Source: Nonlabens sp.
Lineage (GTDB): Bacteria; Bacteroidota; Bacteroidia; Flavobacteriales; Flavobacteriaceae
NCBI GenBank assembly: GCA_023301395.1
Contig: JALZUY010000158.1
Coordinates: 1 to 10,918, forward strand
Direction: 5' to 3'
DNA length: 10,918 bases
Positions 1 to 5,498 of this stretch are shown piece by piece. The stretch's first letter is position 1. Each line of letters starts with the position of its first letter. The translations under genes were made by a program, and so were the position numbers. Below the pieces are notes generated by a model, which saw nothing but the letters and a program-made list of their open reading frames with translations, did no database searches and was not told the DNA's origin.

Positions 1-117
1 TAATCCTTTTATATTAATATCTAATTCTGCTTCAGGAAGATCTGTATTAATTCCTACCTGAGCATTTATAGATTGACTCGATATTAATAAAAATATGAAG
101 ATTATTAAATTTTTCAT
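1..117 (-). CDS. Secreted protein, N-terminal fragment (runs off the window)
   Basis: Reading the minus strand from the ATG at 117-115 gives 39 codons with no stop to the window edge. The translation starts MKNLIIFIFLLISSQSINAQ and continues VGINTDLPEAELDINIKGL. Residues 1-20 form a clear signal peptide: a lysine, a hydrophobic run, then cleavage at INA|Q. The 'AQVGINT..P.A.LDI' beginning of the mature part is very common in large exported proteins of Bacteroidota, often adhesin-like or with repeats and C-terminal secretion domains. It does not reveal the function. The rest of the gene lies outside the window, so length and domains are unknown. It is divergent from the sugar kinase gene. Confidence 0.75.
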   Translation of the reverse strand, partial: MKNLIIFIFLLISSQSINAQVGINTDLPEAELDINIKGL

Positions 118-149
118 GAGATCCCTAATTATCATAAATGTTAATTAGA

Positions 150-181
150 TAAATCTAAGACGCTTCAGGTTGAGTCTCCAA
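150..181 (-). promoter_or_regulatory. Possible promoter of the minus-strand secreted-protein gene
   Basis: On the minus strand a TTG (plus 179-181) is followed after 21 nt by TAGATTTA (plus 150-157). This fits the Bacteroidota pattern TTG-N17-23-TAnnTTTG, with one mismatch in the second box. It lies about 33 nt upstream of the start codon. The second box also sits in a small inverted repeat (TTAGAT and ATCTAA, plus 145-158, 2-nt spacer), which could be an operator or chance in AT-rich DNA. The rest of the 118-322 gap shows no reading frame or RNA gene that I can support. Confidence 0.3.
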
Positions 182-297
182 GACATTTAAGGAAGTTTAA
201 CAATTAAGAATGTGTTTTCTTTGAATCGCCAGTTGAACGACAATAATAATTGTAATCAATTAACTCATCTAGATGTAAATTACTTCTAAGGAAATCT

Positions 298-305
298 TAC
301 TTTTG
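298..305 (+). promoter_or_regulatory. TAnnTTTG promoter box upstream of the sugar kinase gene
   Basis: TACTTTTG matches the Bacteroidota -7 consensus TAnnTTTG exactly and ends 17 nt before the ATG at 323. That would give a short leader of about ten bases. No convincing TTG (-33) is seen at the usual distance, so the call rests on one box and position only. Confidence 0.4.
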
Positions 306-322
306 CAAAAAATTAGTCAATA

Positions 323-1243
323 ATGAGCAAACTAGTAGTAGTAGGTACAGTAGCATTTGACGCTATTGAGACGCCATTTGGAAAAACAGATAAAATTTTA
401 GGTGGTGCTGCCACTTTTATAGGCCTAAGTGCTTCTCACTTTAAAACTGAGGTAGGATTAGTGAGCGTAGTAGGTGGAGATTTCCCTCAAGAATATCTAG
501 ACATGCTTACTGATAGAGGCATGAACATAGAAGGAGTAGAAGTTGTTAAAGATGGAAAAACTTTTTTCTGGTCCGGAAAATATCATAATGATATGAATAC
601 TAGAGACACTCTTGCTACAGAACTTAATGTTCTTGCTGATTTCAATCCTGTAGTTCCTTCTTCTTTTAAAGACGCTGAGGTTGTAATGTTAGGAAACTTA
701 CACCCAGCGGTACAGTTGGGCGTTATAGAACAAACACCTGATGCAAAACTTGTTATACTAGACACTATGAACTTCTGGATGGATAGTGCTCTTGATATGC
801 TGCATGATGTTATTGCAAAGGTAGATGTGATTACTATTAATGATGAAGAAGCGAGACAACTATCTGGTGAATATTCACTAGTTGCTGCAGCTCGCAAAAT
901 TCATAGTATGGGACCCAAATATGTAGTGATTAAAAAAGGTGAACATGGAGCTTTATTGTTCCATAATGAAGAGATCTTCTTTGCACCTGCCTTACCACTT
1001 GAAGAGGTATTTGACCCTACTGGAGCTGGAGACACCTTTGCAGGTGGATTTGCAGGTTTTCTTGCGGCAAGTGAAGACTACAGTTTTGAAAACATGAAAC
1101 GTGCGATTATTTATGGATCTAACTTTGCATCCTTTGCTGTAGAGAAATTTGGAACAGAGCGCATGCAATCCATCACGCCCGAAGAAATAAACACCCGTTT
1201 AGAGCAGTTTAAAGCGCTGACTAAATTTGAATTAAACGCGTAA
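323..1243 (+). CDS. PfkB-family carbohydrate kinase (ribokinase-like)
   Basis: This 306-aa cytosolic protein has the normal length for the PfkB/ribokinase family, which phosphorylates sugars or nucleosides with ATP. The N-terminal part carries the glycine pair of the substrate-binding region (GGAATFIG, from G27-G28) after a VVVGTVAFD strand. The C-terminal part carries the second PfkB signature, FDPTGAGDTFAGGF, around residues 230-243. Its GAGD forms the anion hole and D237 should be the catalytic base. No signal peptide is present. The ATG at 323 leads straight into the first beta strand, so the start is secure. The substrate cannot be told from sequence; ribokinase-, fructokinase- and adenosine kinase-like activities all remain possible. 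It is followed by its own terminator, so it is probably transcribed apart from the PurF-like gene. Confidence 0.9.
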   Translation: MSKLVVVGTVAFDAIETPFGKTDKILGGAATFIGLSASHFKTEVGLVSVVGGDFPQEYLDMLTDRGMNIEGVEVVKDGKTFFWSGKYHNDMNTRDTLATELNVLADFNPVVPSSFKDAEVVMLGNLHPAVQLGVIEQTPDAKLVILDTMNFWMDSALDMLHDVIAKVDVITINDEEARQLSGEYSLVAAARKIHSMGPKYVVIKKGEHGALLFHNEEIFFAPALPLEEVFDPTGAGDTFAGGFAGFLAASEDYSFENMKRAIIYGSNFASFAVEKFGTERMQSITPEEINTRLEQFKALTKFELNA

Positions 1244-1252
1244 ATAAATATT

Positions 1253-1285
1253 AAAAAAGTCCTCAAAAAATTTGAGGACTTTTTT
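1253..1285. terminator. Intrinsic terminator after the sugar kinase gene
   Basis: A perfect 15-bp stem: 1253-1267 (A-run, then GTCCTCAAA) pairs with 1271-1285 (TTTGAGGAC, then T-run) around an AAA loop. The 3' side runs into T-rich sequence. Because the stem is flanked by A on one side and T on the other, it could work in both directions, but only the plus-strand kinase gene ends here. Confidence 0.85.
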
Positions 1286-1321
1286 ATTTATATCACTTTA
1301 GCTTTACATCTAAAATGGTAT

Positions 1322-1329
1322 TAACTTTG
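1322..1329 (+). promoter_or_regulatory. TAnnTTTG promoter box upstream of the PurF-like gene
   Basis: TAACTTTG is an exact match to the Bacteroidota -7 consensus. It sits 16 nt before the ATG at 1346 and just downstream of the preceding terminator, where a new transcription unit would be expected to begin. The -33 element is not recognisable. Confidence 0.45.
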
Positions 1330-1345
1330 ACCTTTAGCAACTATC

Positions 1346-3244
1346 ATGAGCGATCCATTAAAACACGAGTGCGGTATAGCACTTATTAGATTACTTAAAC
1401 CTCTTGAATACTACAAAGAGAAATACGGGACAGCATTTTATGGAATAAATAAAATGTACTTGATGATGGAAAAACAGCACAATCGTGGTCAAGATGGTGC
1501 TGGATTTGCAAGTATCAAACTGGATGTAAAACCTGGAGAACGTTATATTTCTCGTGTACGTAGTAATGAGTCGCAACCTATCCAAGATATTTTTGCTCAA
1601 ATTAATGATCGCATTAATACAGAGCTTACAGAAAATCCTGAAATTAAAGATGACGTAGCTGCTCAAAAAGCTCAAATCCCTTACATAGGTGAATTGATGA
1701 TGGGTCACGTGCGTTATGGAACTTTTGGTAAAAACAGTATCGAGTCTGTTCACCCATTTTTACGTCAGAATAATTGGATGCACCGTAATCTAATTATGGC
1801 TGGTAACTTCAACATGACAAACGTGTTTGAGTTGTTTGACAAGCTTGTAGAATTAGGACAACATCCTAAGGACATGGCAGACACTGTTACGGTAATGGAA
1901 AAGGTAGGTCACTTTCAAGATCGCGAAGTTTCTAAACTTTATAAAAAATTTAAGGAAGAAGGACTTTCTAAAATGGAATCCTCGCCTAAAATCGCTGCTC
2001 AATTAAACGTAGGTAAGATTCTTAAGAAAAGTGCTCGCGATTGGGATGGTGGATATGCCATGGGTGGACTTATGGGTCATGGAGATGCTTTCTTATTAAG
2101 AGATCCATCAGGAATAAGACCAGCTTATTATTTCCAGAACGATGAAGTGGTTGTAGTGGCCAGTGAACGTCCTGTAATTCAAACTGCTTTTAACGCACCG
2201 TTTGACGAAGTAAAAGAACTCGATCCTGGAAAAGCAATTATCATTAAGAAAAATGGTAAAGTGAAAATCCAGCAAATCCTTAAACCTCTAGAGCGCAAGG
2301 CTTGTTCTTTTGAACGCATTTATTTCTCTCGTGGTAGTGATGCTGAGATTTATCAAGAACGTAAAAAACTAGGGCACTTATTATTCCCTAAAATCATGGA
2401 GTTTATAGACCATGATATAGACAACACAGTATTCTCATATATCCCTAACACAGCCGAGACTTCTTTCTACGGTATGGTAGAAGCTGCTCACATAGTTCTT
2501 AATGAACAAAAGCGAGATGCTATTCTTGCTGGTGAAGGTAAACTCACTGCTCAGCAAGTTGAGGATACGCTTTCGCGAAAGCTGCGTACTGAAAAAATCG
2601 CAATTAAAGATGCTAAATTAAGAACCTTTATCACTGAGGATTCTTCTCGTGATGATCTTGTAGCTCACGTATATGATGTGACATATGGTGTTGTAAAGGA
2701 AAACGATAATCTAGTAATCATAGATGATTCTATTGTGCGTGGAACGACTCTTAAGAAATCCATTCTTAAAATGATGGATCGTTTGAAACCTAAGAAAATA
2801 CTAGTGGTTTCTAGCGCACCACAAATAAGATATCCAGATTGTTATGGAATCGATATGGCGCGACTAGAAGGTTTAGTCGCCTTTAGAGCAGCACTAGCTT
2901 TACATAAAGATCGTGGCACTTATGACGTTGTAGAAGATATCTATAAGAAATGTAAATCTCAAACAGAGTTCAAAGATAAAGACGTCGTTAACTATGTGCA
3001 GGAATTATATGCTCCATTTACAGATCAAGAAGTGTCTGATAAAATCGGAGAACTATTATCTGATGATGAAGTAAATGCCGAAGTAAGAATCATTTATCAA
3101 ACAGTAGAGAACTTGCATATAGCATGTCCTAAGAACTTAGGCGACTGGTACTTTACAGGTGATTACCCTACTGATGGTGGTAATCGTGTGGTAAATCGTG
3201 CTTACATTAACTTCTTTGAAGAAAATGATGAAAGAGCTTATTAG
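1346..3244 (+). CDS. PurF-like amidophosphoribosyltransferase, long divergent form
   Basis: This 632-aa protein combines an N-terminal Ntn glutamine amidotransferase domain with a C-terminal PRPP transferase domain. That is the architecture of PurF, which makes phosphoribosylamine from PRPP and glutamine in purine synthesis. C9 in HECGIA would become the N-terminal nucleophile after loss of an eight-residue propeptide. Other marks are NRGQDGAGF (46-54), HVRYGTFG (121-128), a DPSGIRP segment, and the PRPP loop LVIIDDSIVRGTT (456-468), a textbook match. The protein is well over 100 residues longer than ordinary PurF (about 470-510 aa), with extra sequence around 175-220 and 375-440. Where PurF normally has HNGN, this one has GNFN (153-156). 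The CLACFTG segment that holds Fe-S cysteines in the Bacillus enzyme reads DWYFTG here. It may therefore be a paralogue with a changed role rather than the main purine enzyme. It has its own promoter-like box. Confidence 0.85.
   Translation: MSDPLKHECGIALIRLLKPLEYYKEKYGTAFYGINKMYLMMEKQHNRGQDGAGFASIKLDVKPGERYISRVRSNESQPIQDIFAQINDRINTELTENPEIKDDVAAQKAQIPYIGELMMGHVRYGTFGKNSIESVHPFLRQNNWMHRNLIMAGNFNMTNVFELFDKLVELGQHPKDMADTVTVMEKVGHFQDREVSKLYKKFKEEGLSKMESSPKIAAQLNVGKILKKSARDWDGGYAMGGLMGHGDAFLLRDPSGIRPAYYFQNDEVVVVASERPVIQTAFNAPFDEVKELDPGKAIIIKKNGKVKIQQILKPLERKACSFERIYFSRGSDAEIYQERKKLGHLLFPKIMEFIDHDIDNTVFSYIPNTAETSFYGMVEAAHIVLNEQKRDAILAGEGKLTAQQVEDTLSRKLRTEKIAIKDAKLRTFITEDSSRDDLVAHVYDVTYGVVKENDNLVIIDDSIVRGTTLKKSILKMMDRLKPKKILVVSSAPQIRYPDCYGIDMARLEGLVAFRAALALHKDRGTYDVVEDIYKKCKSQTEFKDKDVVNYVQELYAPFTDQEVSDKIGELLSDDEVNAEVRIIYQTVENLHIACPKNLGDWYFTGDYPTDGGNRVVNRAYINFFEENDERAY
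2569..2582. repeat. Palindrome GCTTTCGCGAAAGC, copy 1
   Basis: A perfect 14-bp palindrome inside the PurF-like gene, read there as part of T-L-S-R-K-L. A longer copy occurs at 10848-10863 in another gene and another reading frame. Confidence 0.7.
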
Positions 3245-3260
3245 TTAATAGTTAATAGTT
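3243..3260 (+). repeat. Short tandem repeat AGTTAAT after the PurF-like gene
   Basis: A 7-base unit AGTTAAT is present about two and a half times, beginning in the stop codon of the PurF-like gene. No hairpin terminator is visible between this gene and the following GLPGLI gene, so some read-through is possible. The repeat marks the junction between core gene and accessory block, but may be simple replication slippage. Confidence 0.5.
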
Positions 3261-3283
3261 ACAATTTACATGGATATGTAGCG

Positions 3284-3309
3284 TTGAAATATTGACTTCA
3301 ATCTTACTT
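3284..3309 (+). repeat. Duplicated upstream block, copy 1 (possible promoter)
   Basis: TTGAAATATT (3284-3293), then a 6-nt GACTTC, then AATCTTACTT (3300-3309). The same two decamers occur without the hexamer at 4096-4115, upstream of the broken mini-protein gene. In this copy a TTG is followed after 18 nt by TACTTATT, a weak match to a Bacteroidota promoter. Both copies sit just before a gene for an exported protein, which fits either a shared promoter or a local duplication. Confidence 0.45.
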
Positions 3310-3312
3310 ATT

Positions 3313-4095
3313 ATGATTTACCGCTATATTATCGTCTTTTTATTATCGTCATTTACTATTACAGCTCAACAAGAAAGCACTCTTCCCGTTATTCAAGTAG
3401 AGTATGATATCATATTAAACGACACTACTGATATAGAAAGTTACCAGCGAGCATTTCAACATGTACTAGTTACTGATGGTCAAAAAAGCCATCAACAGTT
3501 AATGCGTAATATTGGTACAACACTAATATCAAAATATGGTGGTGAACATAAATTTGAATCTACTTTAATAAACAGGTCAAATTATTTTAAAAACTTAACT
3601 GATTACCAAGTAAATTATGGAATGAGCTACGGCTTTTATGAAACTGAATTAATTAGAGATGATTGGATGTTTGTCAACTTTAAAGATGGGAATGAGACTA
3701 AGACAATCCTAGGTTATAAATGCAAGCAACTGTTAGTATCATTTAGAGGTAGAGATTATGAAGTTTTTTATGCGCCAGCATTAAGTGATTACAAAGATGG
3801 TCCATGGAAATTTATGGGTGTACCAGGATTAATTCTAGAAGTTAGAAGTATAGATGGTGCTGTGTTTATGAAAGCGACAACTATTTATACTAAAACGGTT
3901 CAAAATGTAAAAGAAATGCCTGATCACTGGAGTTCTTCTTTGGGCATGGACTATGGCGAATTTGTAAAACGTCAAAATGAATGGAGAAAAGAAGTAGTCA
4001 AGAAAAATAAATTTGAAGATTCAAATATCATTACCATTGTTCCTTATCGAGATTTTGAGATTTATAAGCCTTATTTTGTGGATAATCATAAATAA
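3313..4095 (+). CDS. GLPGLI-family exported protein, copy A
   Basis: The 260-aa product starts at the ATG at 3313. A TTG seven codons upstream (3292) is also in frame, but the ATG gives a standard signal peptide (MIYRYIIVFLLSSFTITAQ, cleavage near ITA|Q). The mature protein has the hallmarks of the GLPGLI family of Bacteroidota, whose biochemical role is unknown: an ILGYKCK segment with the conserved cysteine, VSFRGRDYEVFYA, then DGPWKF and the family signature read here as GVPGLI (169-174) followed by LEV. It is a clear paralogue of the protein at 4713-5498; the region from the cysteine motif to PGLILEV is nearly the same, and a 20-nt DNA stretch (3745-3764) is identical. It should be periplasmic or surface-exposed. 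Such proteins often lie beside outer-membrane barrel genes, as here. Confidence 0.85.
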   Translation: MIYRYIIVFLLSSFTITAQQESTLPVIQVEYDIILNDTTDIESYQRAFQHVLVTDGQKSHQQLMRNIGTTLISKYGGEHKFESTLINRSNYFKNLTDYQVNYGMSYGFYETELIRDDWMFVNFKDGNETKTILGYKCKQLLVSFRGRDYEVFYAPALSDYKDGPWKFMGVPGLILEVRSIDGAVFMKATTIYTKTVQNVKEMPDHWSSSLGMDYGEFVKRQNEWRKEVVKKNKFEDSNIITIVPYRDFEIYKPYFVDNHK

Positions 4096-4115
4096 TTGAA
4101 ATATTAATCTTACTT
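4096..4115 (+). repeat. Duplicated upstream block, copy 2
   Basis: TTGAAATATT joined directly to AATCTTACTT, the same two decamers as at 3284-3309 but without the intervening GACTTC. It begins right after the stop codon of GLPGLI copy A. It runs into TACTTTTA (4111-4118), which is one base away from the TAnnTTTG box, so it may be a promoter for the downstream mini-protein genes. Confidence 0.45.
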
Positions 4116-4141
4116 TTATTCTGAATCAAAAATTTTAAATC

Positions 4142-4414
4142 ATGAAAAAAATTGGTTTTTAAATTATTCTTCCACTTATTTTCGGATTCTCGACAATTGA
4201 AACCTCTAAGGATATTTTAGGCCCTAATGAAAGGGTATGTTGTAAAAAAGGTTCACACAATGGTGAATCAGGAGAAGATTTAATATATGTCTCTACTTCA
4301 AGTTGTGTAACATTCAGTTCTCCCGAAAAACGTCACATCGCGCGCGAACGTGCATGTGTCAAAGCTCAGGATCAAGCTAGAAAAGCTATAGCGATACTGG
4401 ATAAAATAAACTAA
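4142..4414 (+). pseudogene. Broken gene for a small Cys-rich exported protein, copy A
   Basis: From the ATG at 4142 the frame reads MKKIGF, then a TAA at 4160-4162, then continues without any further stop for 83 codons to the TAA at 4412. The part after the stop completes a signal-peptide-like stretch (IILPLIFGFS) and a mature region resembling the intact gene at 4442-4711. Shared features are adjacent cysteines (codons 33-34), a third cysteine exactly 20 residues later (55), and a fourth in a RAC.KA context (72) near an alanine-rich, probably helical end. No in-frame ATG, GTG or TTG follows the stop early enough to restore a signal peptide. A single substitution in a lysine or leucine codon would explain the TAA. 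A sequencing error or read-through cannot be excluded. Confidence 0.7.
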
Positions 4415-4441
4415 TTTTCTAAAATATTTTAAGTTATTAAT

Positions 4442-4711
4442 ATGAAAAAAAAAGTCTTAATTCTAATAGCTCTTTTCGGTTCAATGAGTTATTTAATAAG
4501 TGCTCAATCAATCTCAAATCTTATATCTGACAGACATAAATGCTGTAGTGCGTCATTTGAAACTACTGACAGTGACGGCTTACCTAGTAGGTATAGAGTT
4601 TATCAATGTAGAGAAGATCTCGGTAATTCACCAACTTCATCAGAAGATGCAAAAGCCGATGCTTGTGAGGCTGCAAAATCAATGGCGGCTATTCTACAAG
4701 CAGGGATGTAA
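4442..4711 (+). CDS. Small exported protein with four cysteines, copy B
   Basis: This 89-aa protein belongs to no family I recognise. Residues 1-21 are a signal peptide with cleavage at ISA|Q, leaving a mature chain of about 68 residues. That chain holds C34-C35, C56 and C75, followed by an alanine-rich, probably helical tail (ADACEAAKSMAAIL). The CC-x20-C spacing equals that of the broken copy just upstream, and the last cysteine lies in a similar A-C-x-A setting. Four cysteines in an exported chain suggest two disulfides or metal binding. The stop at 4709-4711 lies one base before the start of GLPGLI copy B, so the two are translated from one message. The start has nine A residues right after ATG. 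Possible roles are ligand, cargo or accessory subunit of the barrel protein two genes downstream, on context only. Confidence 0.8.
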   Translation: MKKKVLILIALFGSMSYLISAQSISNLISDRHKCCSASFETTDSDGLPSRYRVYQCREDLGNSPTSSEDAKADACEAAKSMAAILQAGM

Positions 4712-4712
4712 A

Positions 4713-5498
4713 ATGAAAAAATTAGTATTTAACTTTTTATTTAGTAGTTTATTTTGCTTTGTAATTACTGCTCAAATAAACAAATTACAACAGACTATTG
4801 TAGTTGATTATAACATAGTCTTAAACGATACAACGGATGTTGAAAGCTCACAATATGCATTCAAATATCAGTTGAACTCGGATGGAATTAAAAGTTTTCA
4901 AAATTTACAAAGTTATATCGATACTACTTTATACGATAAGGAAGGCTTTCCGCATGAATTTGACTCCACACCTATTAATAAACTAAATTATTTTAAGGAT
5001 CTTTCACAAAATAAAGTCATTTATGGTTCTGCATATAATTTTAGAATGTCTGGGAAGATTACGGATTCACTAAAATTTGATTTCATTAAAGGCAAGGCAA
5101 TTAAAACTATTTTGGGTTTTCAATGCAAACAATTAATCGTTTCTTTCAGAGGTAGAGATTATGAAGTCTTTTATGCCACAGCATTAAGTGAATATCAAGA
5201 TGGGCCTTGGAAGTTTGCAAATGCACCAGGTTTGATTCTAGAAGTAAAAAGTTTTGACAATAGCGTGACAATGGTTGCAAACTGTATTCAATACTCTCAG
5301 GATATAGATATAAAACCCGTGCCTAAAAATTGGGATAAACGATTGGCTTTATCTTATAAAGAATTTGTTAAGAAACGGTCAAGCTGGAGAGACAATGTAA
5401 AGGCAAAAATTAGAGCCGAAGATCCAATGAGCGATATTTCTATACCTTATAGAAATTTTGAAATTTATCATCCATACTATGTAGATAACGATAGATAA
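4713..5498 (+). CDS. GLPGLI-family exported protein, copy B
   Basis: The 261-aa product starts at the ATG at 4713. The frame is open back to 4500, but that part overlaps the Cys-rich gene in another frame, whereas the 4713 start gives a good signal peptide (MKKLVFNFLFSSLFCFVITAQ). Like copy A it contains an ILGFQCK segment with the family cysteine, VSFRGRDYEVFYA, DGPWKF, and the signature core PGLILEV. The six-residue signature itself is degenerate, NAPGLI (170-175). The C-terminal part (PYRNFEIYHPYYVDN) also mirrors copy A (PYRDFEIYKPYFVDN). It should be exported to the periplasm or cell surface. Its gene lies one base after the Cys-rich gene, and its stop overlaps the start of the barrel gene in TAATG, which indicates coupled translation and a shared function. 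Confidence 0.85.
   Translation: MKKLVFNFLFSSLFCFVITAQINKLQQTIVVDYNIVLNDTTDVESSQYAFKYQLNSDGIKSFQNLQSYIDTTLYDKEGFPHEFDSTPINKLNYFKDLSQNKVIYGSAYNFRMSGKITDSLKFDFIKGKAIKTILGFQCKQLIVSFRGRDYEVFYATALSEYQDGPWKFANAPGLILEVKSFDNSVTMVANCIQYSQDIDIKPVPKNWDKRLALSYKEFVKKRSSWRDNVKAKIRAEDPMSDISIPYRNFEIYHPYYVDNDR

Noticed and set aside
583..897. 104-codon open frame on the minus strand inside the sugar kinase gene
   Set aside because: It lies fully antisense to a well-supported kinase, shows no recognisable motif, and has the Ser/Thr/Ile-rich make-up typical of antisense frames.
1391..1753. 120-codon open frame on the minus strand inside the PurF-like gene
   Set aside because: It is antisense to conserved amidotransferase motifs and shows no family resemblance.
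3292..3312. Upstream TTG start for GLPGLI copy A
   Set aside because: The ATG at 3313 gives a normal signal peptide, and the TTG falls inside the duplicated, promoter-like upstream block.
4415..4441. Separate promoter or terminator between the broken and intact mini-protein genes
   Set aside because: The 27-nt gap is AT-rich with no hairpin and no good TAnnTTTG box.
4500..4712. Upstream extension of GLPGLI copy B
   Set aside because: It overlaps the Cys-rich gene in another frame and would bury the signal peptide 71 residues inside the protein; the ATG at 4713 is better.
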